Positions 50,575 through 62,357 of a stretch of DNA of 64,000 nucleotides are shown here, in pieces; within the stretch, counting starts at the first letter, position 1; every line of letters starts with the position of its first letter. Below the pieces are notes generated by a model. The model did no database searches and was not told the origin of the DNA. It worked only from the letters and a program-made list of their open reading frames with translations. Position numbers and translations under genes: made by a program. The DNA is from Haematobia irritans (lineage: Eukaryota > Arthropoda > Insecta > Diptera > Muscidae): assembly GCF_050003625.1 (NCBI RefSeq), contig NC_134401.1:96264852-96328851 (forward strand), in the 5' to 3' direction.

Positions 50575-51890
50575 TTTCAATTTTTTGAGGGTGGTCACGA
50601 ATTATCGTCCTTTTCGTTCTATTTAAGGAGATATGGCCAAAAGAAGTTTTTCATATAAAAATTTCAATTTTTTTTAGGATTTGGGTGGATTTTTCAATTT
50701 TTTTGATGGTGGTAACGAATTATCGTCCTTTTCGCTCTAGGACGCATATTTAAGGAGATATGGCCAAAAGAAGTTTTTCATATAAAAATTTCAATTTTTT
50801 TTAGATTTTCGGTGGATTTTTGAATTTTTTGAGGGTGGTTACGAATTATCGTCCTTTGCGCTATAGGACGCATATTTAAGGAGATATGGCCAAAAGAAGT
50901 TTTTCATATAAAAATTTAAATTTTTTTAGGTTATGGGTGGATTTTTCAATGTTTTGAGGGTGGTCACGAATTATCGTCCTTTTCGCTCTAGGACGCAGAT
51001 TTAAGGAGATATGGCCAAAAGAAGTTTTTCATATAAAAATTTCAATTTTTTTAGGTTTTGGGTGGATTTTTGAATTTTTTGAGGGTGGTCACGAATTATC
51101 GTCCTTTTCGCTCTAGGACGCATATTTAAAGAGATATGGCCAAAAGAAGTTTTTCATATAAAAATTTAAATTTTTTTAGGTTTTGGGTGGATTTTTGAAT
51201 TTTTTGAGGGTGGTCACGAATTATCGTCCTTTTCGCTCTAGGACGCTTAGTTTAGGAGATATGGCCAAAAGAAGTTTTTCATATAAAAATTTAAAATTTT
51301 TTAGGTTATGGGTGGATTTTTCAATTTTTTGAGGGTGGTCACGAATTATCGTCCTTTTCGCTCTAGGACGCATATTTAAAGAGATATGACCAAAGGAAGT
51401 TTTTCATATAAAAATTTCAATTTTTTTAGGTTTTGGGTGGATTTTTGAATTTTTTGAGGGTGGTCACGAATTATCGTCCTTTTCGCTCTAGGACGCATAT
51501 TTAAGGAGATATGGCCAAAAGAAGTTTTTCATATAAAAATTTCAATTTTTTTAGGTTTTGGGTGGATTTTTGAATTTTTTGAGGGTGGTCACGAATTATC
51601 GTCCTTTTCGCTGTAGGACGCATATTTAAGGAGATATGGCCAAAAGAAGTTTTTCATATAAAAATTTAAATTTTTTTAGGTTTTGGGTGGATTTTTCATT
51701 TTTTTGAGGGTGGTCACGAATTATCGTCCTTTTCGCTCTAGGACGCTTAGTTTAGGAGATATGGCCAAAATAAGTTTTTCATATAAAAATTTCAATTTTT
51801 TTAGGATTTGGATGGACTTTTCAATTTTTTGATGGTGGTCACGAATTATCGTCCTTTTCGCTCTAGGACGCTTAGTTTAGGAGATATGGC
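50575..51890 (+). repeat. Duplication E, copy 1 (offset 2,274-2,275 bp)
   Basis: Matches 52,850-54,164. It begins with the shortened cgttctatttaagg monomer and continues with gatggtggtaacg, ttagattttcggtgg with gttacg, caatgttttgagg, gcagatttaagg, taaaattttttagg, atgaccaaagg and tttggatggactttt. The offset shifts by one at a T run (eight T here, seven there). Confidence 0.88.
50610..50635 (+). repeat. 9-bp shortened monomer (cgttctatttaagg)
   Basis: Nine bases (aggacgcat) are missing, so one arm of the inverted repeat is lost, and the neighbouring base is also changed (cgtt for cgct). Copies are near 52,890 and 57,174; the last reads cgtcgtttttcgttct, with its own extra change. Confidence 0.88.
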
Positions 51891-52889
51891 CAAAAGAAGT
51901 TTTTCATATAAAAATTTAAATTTTTTTAGGTTATGGGTGGATTTTTGAATTTTTTGAGGGTGGTCACGAATTATCGTCCTTTTCGCTCTAGGACGCATAT
52001 TTAAGGAGATATGGCCAAAATAAGTTTTTCATATAAAAATTTCAATTTTTTAGGTTTTGGGTGGATTTTTCAATTTTTTTAGGGTGGTCACGAATTATCG
52101 TCCTTTTCGCTCTAGGACGCTTAGTTTAGGAGATATGGCCAAAATAAGTTTTTCATATAAAAATTTCAATTTTTTTAGGATTTTTTCATATAAAAATTTA
52201 AAATTTTTTAGGTTTTGGGTGGATTTTTGAATTTTTTGAGGGTGGTCACGAATTATCGTCCTTTTCGCTGTAGGACGCATATTTAAGGAGATATGGCCAA
52301 AAGAAGTTTTTCATATAAAAATTTAAATTTTTTTAGGTTTTGGGTGGATTTTTTATTTTTTTGAGGGTGGTCACGAATTATCGTCCTTTTCGCTCTAGGA
52401 CGCTTAGTTTAGGAGATATGGCCAAAATAAGTTTTTCATATAAAAATTTCAATTTTTTTAGGATTTGGATGGACTTTTCAATTTTTTGATGGTGGTCACG
52501 AATTATCGTCCTTTTCGCTCTAGGACGCTTAGTTTAGGAGATATGGCCAAAAGAAGTGTTTCATATAAAAATTTCAATTTTTTTAGGATTTGGGTGGATT
52601 TTTGAATTTTTTGAGGGTGGTCACGAATTATCGTCCTTTTCGCTCTAGGACGCTTAGTTTAGGAGATATGGCCAAAAGAAGTTTTTCATATAAAAATTTA
52701 AATTTTTTTAGGTTATGGGTGGATTTTTGAATTTTTTGAGGGTGGTCACGAATTATCGTCCTTTTCGCTCTAGGACGCATATTTAAGGAGATATGGCCAA
52801 AATAAGTTTTTCATATAAAAATTTCAATTTTTTAGGTTTTGGGTGGATTTTTCAATTTTTTGAGGGTGGTCACGAATTATCGTCCTTTT
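51834..52889 (+). repeat. Duplication D, copy 2
   Basis: Partner of 48.43-49.48 kb. It ends exactly where the shortened cgttctatttaagg monomer begins, which is also the left edge of duplication E copy 2, so this is a re-used breakpoint or a composite insertion. Confidence 0.85.
52093..52250 (+). repeat. 158-bp monomer, copy 2
   Basis: Same 33-bp internal duplication, carried by duplication D. It differs upstream by tttttttagggtgg in place of ttttttgagggtgg. Confidence 0.93.
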
Positions 52890-54164
52890 CGTTCTATTTA
52901 AGGAGATATGGCCAAAAGAAGTTTTTCATATAAAAATTTCAATTTTTTTAGGATTTGGGTGGATTTTTCAATTTTTTTGATGGTGGTAACGAATTATCGT
53001 CCTTTTCGCTCTAGGACGCATATTTAAGGAGATATGGCCAAAAGAAGTTTTTCATATAAAAATTTCAATTTTTTTTAGATTTTCGGTGGATTTTTGAATT
53101 TTTTGAGGGTGGTTACGAATTATCGTCCTTTGCGCTATAGGACGCATATTTAAGGAGATATGGCCAAAAGAAGTTTTTCATATAAAAATTTAAATTTTTT
53201 TAGGTTATGGGTGGATTTTTCAATGTTTTGAGGGTGGTCACGAATTATCGTCCTTTTCGCTCTAGGACGCAGATTTAAGGAGATATGGCCAAAAGAAGTT
53301 TTTCATATAAAAATTTCAATTTTTTTAGGTTTTGGGTGGATTTTTGAATTTTTTGAGGGTGGTCACGAATTATCGTCCTTTTCGCTCTAGGACGCATATT
53401 TAAAGAGATATGGCCAAAAGAAGTTTTTCATATAAAAATTTCAATTTTTTTAGGTTTTGGGTGGATTTTTGAATTTTTTGAGGGTGGTCACGAATTATCG
53501 TCCTTTTCGCTCTAGGACGCTTAGTTTAGGAGATATGGCCAAAAGAAGTTTTTCATATAAAAATTTAAAATTTTTTAGGTTATGGGTGGATTTTTCAATT
53601 TTTTGAGGGTGGTCACGAATTATCGTCCTTTTCGCTCTAGGACGCATATTTAAAGAGATATGACCAAAGGAAGTTTTTCATATAAAAATTTCAATTTTTT
53701 TAGGTTTTGGGTGGATTTTTGAATTTTTTGAGGGTGGTCACGAATTATCGTCCTTTTCGCTCTAGGACGCATATTTAAGGAGATATGGCCAAAAGAAGTT
53801 TTTCATATAAAAATTTCAATTTTTTTAGGTTTTGGGTGGATTTTTGAATTTTTTGAGGGTGGTCACGAATTATCGTCCTTTTCGCTGTAGGACGCATATT
53901 TAAGGAGATATGGCCAAAAGAAGTTTTTCATATAAAAATTTAAATTTTTTTAGGTTTTGGGTGGATTTTTCATTTTTTTGAGGGTGGTCACGAATTATCG
54001 TCCTTTTCGCTCTAGGACGCTTAGTTTAGGAGATATGGCCAAAATAAGTTTTTCATATAAAAATTTCAATTTTTTTAGGATTTGGATGGACTTTTCAATT
54101 TTTTGATGGTGGTCACGAATTATCGTCCTTTTCGCTCTAGGACGCTTAGTTTAGGAGATATGGC
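52850..54164 (+). repeat. Duplication E, copy 2
   Basis: Partner of 50.6-51.9 kb. It ends near 54,164, where this copy goes on with agtgtttcat and the other with agtttttcat. Confidence 0.88.
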
Positions 54165-54615
54165 CAAAAGAAGTGTTTCATATAAAAATTTCAATTTTTT
54201 TAGGATTTGGGTGGATTTTTGAATTTTTTGAGGGTGGTCACGAATTATCGTCCTTTTCGCTCTAGGACGCTTAGTTTAGGAGATATGGCCAAAAGAAGTT
54301 TTTCATATAAAAATTTAAATTTTTTTAGGTTATGGGTGGATTTTTGAATTTTTTGAGGGTGGTCACGAATTATCGTCCTTTTCGCTCTAGGACGCATATT
54401 TAAGGAGATATGGCCAAAATAAGTTTTTCATATAAAAATTTCAATTTTTTAGGTTTTGGGTGGATTTTTCAATTTTTTGAGGGTGGTCACGAATTATCGT
54501 CCTTTTCGCTCTAGGACGCTTAGTTTAGGAGATATGGCCAAAATAAGTTTTTCATATAAAAATTTCAATTTTTTTAGGATTTTTTCATATAAAAATTTAA
54601 AATTTTTTAGGTTAT
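53318..54615 (+). repeat. Duplication C, copy 2
   Basis: Partner of 47.5-48.8 kb. Its first two thirds also match about 51.04-51.89 kb, so part of the block exists three times. Small differences include atgaccaaagg here versus atggccaaagg in copy 1. Confidence 0.87.
53778..54513 (+). repeat. Duplication G, copy 1 (offset 907 bp)
   Basis: Matches 54,685-55,420, including tttggatggactttt (54,084 and 54,991) and agtgtttcat. It overlaps duplications C and E, showing that blocks were copied repeatedly over each other. Confidence 0.85.
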
Positions 54616-54649
54616 GGGTGGATTTTTCAATTTTTTGAGGGTGGTCACG
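54492..54649 (+). repeat. 158-bp monomer, copy 3
   Basis: Same 33-bp internal duplication, carried by duplication C. Its second half switches to aggttatggg with caatttttt, so a breakpoint lies inside this monomer near 54,616. Confidence 0.93.
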
Positions 54650-54684
54650 AATTATCGTCCTTTTCGCTCTAGGACGCATATTTA

Positions 54685-55420
54685 AAGAGATATGGCCAAA
54701 AGAAGTTTTTCATATAAAAATTTCAATTTTTTTAGGTTTTGGGTGGATTTTTGAATTTTTTGAGGGTGGTCACGAATTATCGTCCTTTTCGCTGTAGGAC
54801 GCATATTTAAGGAGATATGGCCAAAAGAAGTTTTTCATATAAAAATTTAAATTTTTTTAGGTCTTGGGTGGATTTTTCATTTTTTTGAGGGTGGTCACGA
54901 ATTATCGTCCTTTTCGCTCTAGGACGCTTAGTTTAGGAGATATGGCCAAAATAAGTTTTTCATATAAAAATTTCAATTTTTTTAGGATTTGGATGGACTT
55001 TTCAATTTTTTGATGGTGGTCACGAATTATCGTCCTTTTCGCTCTAGGACGCTTAGTTTAGGAGATATGGCCAAAAGAAGTGTTTCATATAAAAATTTCA
55101 ATTTTTTTAGGATTTGGGTGGATTTTTGAATTTTTTGAGGGTGGTCACGAATTATCGTCCTTTTCGCTCTAGGACGCTTAGTTTAGGAGATATGGCCAAA
55201 AGAAGTTTTTCATATAAAAATTTAAATTTTTTTAGGTTATGGGTGGATTTTTGAATTTTTTGAGGGTGGTCACGAATTATCGTCCTTTTCGCTCTAGGAC
55301 GCATATTTAAGGAGATATGGCCAAAATAAATTTTTCATATAAAAATTTCAATTTTTTAGGTTTTGGGTGGATTTTTCAATTTTTTGAGGGTGGTCACGAA
55401 TTATCGTCCTTTTCGCTGTA
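54685..55420 (+). repeat. Duplication G, copy 2
   Basis: Partner of 53.8-54.5 kb. It differs by aggtcttggg for aggttttggg near 54,860 and by aaaataaattttt for aaaataagttttt near 55,327. Confidence 0.85.
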
Positions 55421-56100
55421 GGACGCATATTTAAGGAGATATGGCCAAAAGAAGTTTTTCATATAAAAATTTCAATTTTTTTAGATTTTGTGTGGATTTT
55501 TGAATTTTTTGAGGGTGGTTACGAATTATCGTCCTTTGCGCTATAGGACGCATATTTAAGGAGATATGGCCAAAAGAAGTTTTTCATATAAAAATTTCAA
55601 TTTTTTTAGATTTTGTGTGGATTTTTGAATTTTTTGAGGGTGGTTACGAATTATCGTCCTTTGCGCTATAGGACGCATATTTAAGGAGATATGGCCAAAA
55701 GAAGTTTTTCATATAAAAATTTAAATTTTTTTAGGTTATGGGTGGATTTTTCAATTTTGTTGAGGGTGGTCACGAATTATCGTCCTTTTCGCTCTAGGAC
55801 GCATATTTAAGGAGATATGGCCAAAAGAAGTTTTTCATATAAAAATTTCAATTTTTTTGGGATTTGGGTGGATTTTTCAATTTTTTGAGGGTGGTCACGA
55901 ATTATCGTCCTTTTCGCTCTAGGACGCATATTTAAGGAGATATGGCCAAAAGAAGTTTTTCATATAAAAATTTCATTTTTTTTTAAGGTTTTGGGCGGAT
56001 TTTTGAATTTTTTGAGGGTGGTCACGAATTATCGTCCTTTTCGCTCTAGGACGCATATTTAAGGAGATATGGCCAAAAGAAGTTTTTCATATAAAAATTT
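55179..56100 (+). repeat. Duplication F, copy 2
   Basis: Partner of 49.5-50.4 kb with the same run of rare monomers. A private change is aaaataaattttt near 55,327. The ttttttttaagg/gggcgg monomer is present once more near 56,600, followed by the same gatggtggtcacaaatt monomer and an aaaaggag monomer. Confidence 0.87.
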
Positions 56101-58690
56101 CAATTTTTTTAGGATTTGGGTGGATTTTTCAATTTTTTGATGGTGGTCACAAATTATCGTCCTTTTCGCTCTAGGACGCATATTTAAGGAGATATGGCCA
56201 AAAGGAGTTTTTCATATAAAAATTTCAATTTTTTTAGGTTTTGGGTGGATTTTTGAATTTTTTGAGGGTGGTCACGAATTATCGTCCTTTTCGCTGTAGG
56301 ACGCATATTTAAGGAGATATGGCCAAAAGAAGTTTTTTATATAAAAATTTAATTTTTTTTTAGGTTTTGGGTGGATTTTTGAATTTTTTGAGGGTGGTCA
56401 CGAATTATCGTCCTTTGCGCTCTAGGACGCATATTTAAGGAGATATGGCCAAAATAAGTTTTTCATATAAAAATTTAAATTTTTTTAGGTTATGGGTGGA
56501 TTTTTCAATTTTTTGAGGGTGGTCACGAATTATCGTCCTTTTCGCTCTAGGACGCATATTTAAGGAGATATGGCCAAAAGAAGTTTTTCATATAAAAATT
56601 TCATTTTTTTTTAAGGTTTTGGGCGGATTTTTGAATTTTTTGAGGGTGGTCACGAATTATCGTCCTTTTCGCTCTAGGACGCATATTTAAGGAGATATGG
56701 CCAAAAGAAGTTTTTCATATAAAAATTTCAATTTTTTTAGGATTTGGGTGGATTTTTCAATTTTTTGATGGTGGTCACAAATTATCGTCCTTTTCGCTCT
56801 AGGACGCATATTTAAGGAGATATGGCCAAAAGGAGTTTTTCATATAAAAATTTCAATTTTTTTAGGATTTGGGTGGATTTTTCAATTTTTTTGATGGTGG
56901 TAACGAATTATCGTCCTTTTCGCTCTGGGACGCATATTTAAGGAGATATGGCCAAAAGAAGTTTTTCATATAAAAATTTCAATTTTTTTTAGATTTTCGG
57001 TGGATTTTTGAATTTTTTGAGGGTGGTTACGAATTATCGTCCTTTGCGCTATAGGACGCATATTTAAGGAGATATGGCCAAAAGAAGTTTTTCATATAAA
57101 AATTTCAATTTTTTTAGGTTTTGGGTGGATTTTTCAATTTTTTGAGGGTGGTCACGAATTATCGTCGTTTTTCGTTCTATTTAAGGAGATATGGCCAAAA
57201 TAAGTTTTTCATATAAAAATTTCAATTTTTTTAGGATTTGGATGGATTTTTCAATTTTTTGATTGTGGTCACGAATTATCGCCCTTTTCGCTCTATGACG
57301 CTTAGTTTAGGAGATATGGCCAAAAGAAGTTTTTCATATAAAAATTTCATTTTTTTTAGGATTTGGGTGGATTTTTCAATTTTTTGAGGGTGGTCACGAA
57401 TTATCGTCCTTTTCGCTCTAGGACGCAGATTTAAGGAGATATGGCCAAAAGAAGTTTTTCATATAAAAATTTCAATTTTTTTAGGATTTGGATGGATTTT
57501 TCAATTTTTTGATTGTGGTCACGAATTATCGTCCTTTTCGCTCTATGACGCTTAGTTTAGGAGATATGGCCAAAATAAGTTTTTCATATAAAAATTTCAA
57601 TTTTTTTAGGTTTTGGGCGGATTTTTGAATTTTTTGAGGGTGGTCACGAATTATCGTCCTTTTCGCTCTAGGACGCATATTTAAGGAGATATGGCCAAAA
57701 GAAGTTTTTCATATAAAAATTTCATTTTTTTTAGGTTTTGGGTGGATTTTTGAATTTTTTGAGGGTGGTCACGAATTATCGTCCTTTTCGCTCTAGGACG
57801 CATATTTAAGGAGATATGGCCAAAAGGAGTTTTTCATATAAAAATTTCAATTTTTTGATGGTGGTCACAAATTATCGTCCTTTTCGCTCTAGGACGCATA
57901 TTTAAGGAGATATGGCCAAAAGGAGTTTTTCATATAAAAATTTCAATTTTTTTAGGTTTTGGGTGGATTTTTGAATTTTTTTGAGGGTGGTCACGAATTA
58001 TCGTCCTTTGCGCTCTAGGACGCATATTTAAGGAGATATGGCCAAAAGAAGTTTTTCATATAAAAATTTAATTTTTTTTAGGTTTTGGGTGGATTTTTGA
58101 ATTTTTTGAGGGTGGTCACGAATTATCGTCCTTTGCGCTCTAGGACGCATATTTAAGGAGATATGGCCAAAAGAAGTTTTTCATATAAAAATTTCAATTT
58201 TTTTAGGATTTGGGTGGATTTTTCAATTTTTTTATGGTGGTCACAAATTATCGTCCTTTTCGCTCTAGGACGCATATTTAAGGAGATATGGCCAAACGGA
58301 GTTTTTCATATAAAAATTTCAATTTTTTTAGGTTTTGGGTGGATTTTTGAATTTTTTGAGGGTGGTCACGAATTATCGTCCTTTTCGCTGTAGGACGCAT
58401 ATTTAAGGAGATATGGCCAAAAGAAGTTTTTCATAAAAAATTTAAATTTTTTTAGGTTAATGGTGGATTTTTCAATTTTTTGAGGGTGGTCACGAATTAT
58501 CGTCCTTTTCGCTCTAGGACGCATATTTAAGGAGATATGGCCAAAAGAAGTTTTTCATAAAAAAAATTCATATTTTTTAGGGTTTGGGTGGATTTTTGAA
58601 TTTTTTGAGGGTGGTCACGAATTATCGTCCTTTTCGCTGTAGGACGCATATTTAAGGAGATATGGCCAAAAGAAGTTTTTCATAAAAAAT
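56100..58690. repeat. Mixed stretch, includes a 96-bp monomer
   Basis: Ordinary satellite with local markers: aaaaggag monomers near 56.2, 56.8, 57.8 and 57.9 kb; tttggatggattttt with gattgtgg and ctatgacgctt near 57.24-57.31 and 57.48-57.55 kb (about 250 bp apart, a dimer); the third cgttctatttaagg lesion near 57,174; and a 96-bp monomer at 57,774-57,869. No other sequence type. Confidence 0.82.
57774..57869 (+). repeat. 96-bp monomer, 29-bp deletion at an internal direct repeat
   Basis: atttcaattttttgatggtg joins the tcaatttttt at monomer position 74 to the tcaatttttt at 103 of the gatgg variant. Exactly one interval between the two direct repeats is lost, a textbook slippage or single-strand-annealing deletion. 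Only monomers with caatttttt in the second position have this repeat pair. Confidence 0.9.
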
Positions 58691-59390
58691 TTAAATTTTT
58701 TTAGGTTATGGGTGGATTTTTCAATTTTTTGAGGGTGGTCACGAATTATCGTCCTTTTCGCTCTAGGACGCATATTTAAGGAGATATGGCCAAAATAAGT
58801 TTTTCATATAAAAATTTCAATTTTTTAGGTTTTGGGTGGATTTTTCAATTTTTTGAGGGTGGTCACGAATTATCGTCCTTTTCGCTCTAGGACGCTTAGT
58901 TTAGGAGATATGGCCAAAATAAGTTTTTCATATAAAAATTTAAATTTTTTTAGGATTTGGGTGGATTTTTCAATTTTTTGATGGTGGTCACGAATTATCG
59001 TCCTTTTCGCTCTAGGATATTTAAGGAGATATGGCCAAAAGAAGTTTTTCATATAAAAATTTAATTTTTTTTAGGTTTTGGGTGGATTTTTGAATTTTTT
59101 GAGGGTGTTCACGAATTATCGTCCTTTTCGCTGTAGGACGCATATTTAAGGAGATATGGCCAAAAGAAGTTTTTCATATAAAAAATTTAAATTTTTTTAG
59201 GTTTTGGGTGGATTTTTGAATTTTTTGAGGGTGGTCACGAATTATCGTCCTTTTCGCTGTAGGACGCATATTTAAGGAGATATGGCCAAAAGAAGTTTTT
59301 CATATAAAAATTTCAATTTTTTTAGATTTTGGGTGGATTTTTGAATTTTTTGAGGGTGGTTACGAATTATCGTCCTTTGCGCTCTAGGAC
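58690..59390 (+). repeat. Duplication H, copy 1
   Basis: Matches 61,538-62,242 (offset 2,848, then 2,852) and, for its first 400 bp, 60,785-61,195 (offset 2,100, then 2,104). The offset jump comes from four missing bases at ctaggatatttaagg near 59,018 in this copy only. A rare gagggtgttcacg near 59,101 is shared with 61,953. The end is marked by gcgctct here and gcgctat there. Confidence 0.87.
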
Positions 59391-59630
59391 GCATATTTAA
59401 GGAGATATGGCCAAAAGAAGTTTTTCATATAAAAATTTCAATTTTTTTAGGATTTGGGTGGATTTTTCAATTTTTTTATGGTGGTCACAAATTATCGTCC
59501 TTTTCGCTCTAGGACGCATATTTAAGGAGATATGGCTAAAAGAAGTTTTTCATATAAAAATTTCATTTGTTTTAGGTTTTGGGTGGATTTTTGAATTTTT
59601 TGAGGGTGGTCACGAATTATCGTCCTTTTC

Positions 59631-60448
59631 GCTCCAGGACGCATATTTAAGGAGATATGGCCAAAAGAAGTTTTTCATATAAAAATTTCAATTTTTTTGG
59701 GATTTGGGTGGATTTTTCAATTTTTTGAGGGTGGTCACGAATTATCGTCCTTTTCGCTCTAGGACGCATATTTAAGGAGATATGGCTAAAAAAAGTTTTT
59801 CATATAAAAATTTCATTTGTTTTAGGTTTTGGGTGGATTTTTGAATTTTTTGAGGGTGGTCACGAATTATCGTCCTTTTCGCTCTAGGACGCATATTTAA
59901 GGAGATATGGCCAAAAGAAGTTTTTCATATAAAAATTTCAATTTTTTTAGGATTTGGGTGGATTTTTGAATTTTTTGAGGGTGGTCACGAATTATCGTCC
60001 TTTGCGCTCTAGGACGCATATTTAAGGAGATATGGCCAAAAGAAGTTTTTCATATAAAAATTTCAATTTTTTTAGGATTTGGATGGATTTTTCAATTTTT
60101 TTATGGTGGTCACAAATTATCGTCCTTTTCGCTCTAGGACGCATATTTAAGGAGATATGGCCAAACGGAGTTTTTCATATAAAAATTTCAATTTTTTTAG
60201 GTTTTGGGTGGATTTGTGAATTTTTTGAGGGTGGTCACGAATTATCGTCCTTTTCGGTGTAGGACGCATATTTAAGGAGATATGGCCAAAAGAAGTTTTT
60301 CATAAAAAATTGAAATTTTTTTAGGTTATGGGTGGATTTTTCAATTGTTTGAGGGTGGTCACGAATTATCGTCCTTTTCGCTCTAGGACGCATATTTAAG
60401 GAGATATGGCCAAAATAAGTTTTTCATATAAAAATTTCAATTTTTTAG
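59631..60448 (+). repeat. Duplication I, copy 1 (offset 2,727 bp)
   Basis: Matches 62,358-63,175. Markers in order: gctccagg, gggatttggg, atggctaaa with catttgttttagg, a tttttttatggtgg monomer with cacaaatt, aaacggag, cggtgtagg, cataaaaaattgaaat and caattgtttgagg. Differences include aaaaaaag for aaaagaag near 59,789 and ggatggattt for gggtggattt near 60,079. Confidence 0.88.
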
Positions 60449-60479
60449 GATTTGGGTGGATTTTTCAATTTTTTGATGG

Positions 60480-60500
60480 TGGTCACTCTAGGACGCATAT
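60480..60500 (+). repeat. 19-bp shortened monomer junction
   Basis: ggtcactctaggacgcat lacks nineteen bases, including the whole aattatcgtcc landmark; the next landmark (60,595) is 231 bp from the previous one (60,364). The following monomer also has an expanded A run (cataaaaaaaaaatca). Confidence 0.88.
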
Positions 60501-60784
60501 TTAAGGAGATATGGCCAAAAGAAGTTTTTCATAAAAAAAAAATCATTTTTTTTAGGTTTTGGGTGGATTTTTCAATTTTTTGATGGTGGTCACGAATTAT
60601 CGTCCTTTTCGCTCTAGGACGCATATTTAAGGAGATATGGCCAAAATAAGTTTTTCATATAAAAATTTCATTTTTTTTAGGTTTTGGGTGGATTTTTGAA
60701 TTTTTTGAGGGTGGTCACGAATTATCGTCCTTTTCGCTGTAGGACGCATATTTAAGGAGATATGGCCAAAAGAAGTTTTTCATA

Positions 60785-61195
60785 AAAAATTGAAATTTTT
60801 TTAGGTTATGGGTGGATTTTTCAATTTTTTGAGGGTGGTCACGAATTATCGTCCTTTTCGCTCTAGGACGCATATTTAAGGAGATATGGCCAAAATAAGT
60901 TTTTCATATAAAAATTTCAATTTTTTAGGTTTTGGGTGGATTTTTCAATTTTTTGAGGGTGGTCACGAATTATCGTCCTTTTCGCTCTAGGACGCTTAGT
61001 TTAGGAGATATGGCCAAAATAAGTTTTTCATATAAAAATTTAAATTTTTTTAGGATTTGGGTGGATTTTTCAATTTTTTGATGGTGGTCACGAATTATCG
61101 TCCTTTTCGCTCTAGGACGCATATTTAAGGAGATATGGCCAAAAGAAGTTTTTCATATAAAAATTTAATTTTTTTTAGGTTTTGGGTGGATTTTT
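60785..61195 (+). repeat. Duplication H, partial copy
   Basis: Matches the first 400 bp of the 58.69-kb and 61.54-kb blocks. It begins just after a cataaaaaattgaaat monomer and goes on into gttacg with tttgcgctat monomers. Confidence 0.85.
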
Positions 61196-61537
61196 GAATT
61201 TTTTGAGGGTGGTTACGAATTATCGTCCTTTGCGCTATAGGACGCATATTTAAGGAGATATGGCCAAAAGAAGTTTTTCATATAAAAATTTAAATTTTTT
61301 AGGTTATGGGTGGATTTTTCAATTTTTTTGAGGGTGGTCACGAATTATCGTCCTTTTCGCTCTAGGACGCATATTTAAGGAGATATGGCCAAAAGAAGTT
61401 TTTCATATAAAAATTTCAATTTTTTTGGGATTTGGGTGGATTTTTCAATTTTTTGAGGGTGGTCACGAATTATCGTCCTTTTCGCTCTAGGACGCATATT
61501 TAAGGAGATATGACCAAAAGAAGTTTTTCATAAAAAA

Positions 61538-62242
61538 TTTAAATTTTTTTAGGTTATGGGTGGATTTTTCAATTTTTTGAGGGTGGTCACGAATTATCGT
61601 CCTTTTCGCTCTAGGACGCATATTTAAGGAGATATGGCCAAAATAAGTTTTTCATATAAAAATTTCAATTTTTTAGGTTTTGGGTGGATTTTTCAATTTT
61701 TTGAGGGTGGTCACGAATTATCGTCCTTTTCGCTCTAGGACGCTTAGTTTAGGAGATATGGCCAAAATAAGTTTTTCATATAAAAATTTAAATTTTTTTA
61801 GGATTTGGGTGGATTTTTCAATTTTTTGATGGTGGTCACGAATTATCGTAATTTTCGCTCTAGGACGCATATTTAAGGAGATATGGCCAAAAGAAGTTTT
61901 TCATATAAAAATTTAATTTTTTTTAGGTTTTGGGTGGATTTTTGAATTTTTTGAGGGTGTTCACGAATTATCGTCCTTTTCGCTGTAGGACGCATATTTA
62001 AGGAGATATGGCCAAAAGAAGTTTTTCATATAAAAAATTTAAATTTTTTTAGGTTTTGGGTGGATTTTTGAATTTTTTGAGGGTGGTCACGAATTATCGT
62101 CCTTTTCGCTGTAGGACGCATATTTAAGGAGATATGGCCAAAAGAAGTTTTTCATATAAAAATTTCAATTTTTTTAGATTTTGGGTGGATTTTTGAATTT
62201 TTTGAGGGTGGTTACGAATTATCGTCCTTTGCGCTATAGGAC
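61538..62242 (+). repeat. Duplication H, copy 3
   Basis: Partner of 58.69-59.39 kb, with the full ctaggacgcat where that copy has the four-base loss. It has a private change, tatcgtaattttcg, near 61,848. Confidence 0.87.
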
Positions 62243-62357
62243 GCATATTTAAGGAGATATGGCCAAAAGAAGTTTTTCATATAAAAATTTAAATTTTTTA
62301 GGTTATGGGTGGATTTTTCAATTTTTTTGAGGGTGGTCACGAATTATCGTCCTTTTC

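Noticed and set aside
58163..58393. 76 to 91-codon plus-strand frames beginning MAKRSFSYKN at 58,163, 59,407, 60,032 and 62,759
   Set aside because: In the consensus this start gives only 20 codons before TGA (MAKRSFSYKNFNFFRFWVDF). In these copies the gatgg-type and tttttttatgg variants remove the stop by chance. The peptide is translated satellite, and the same text occurs in duplication I copies.
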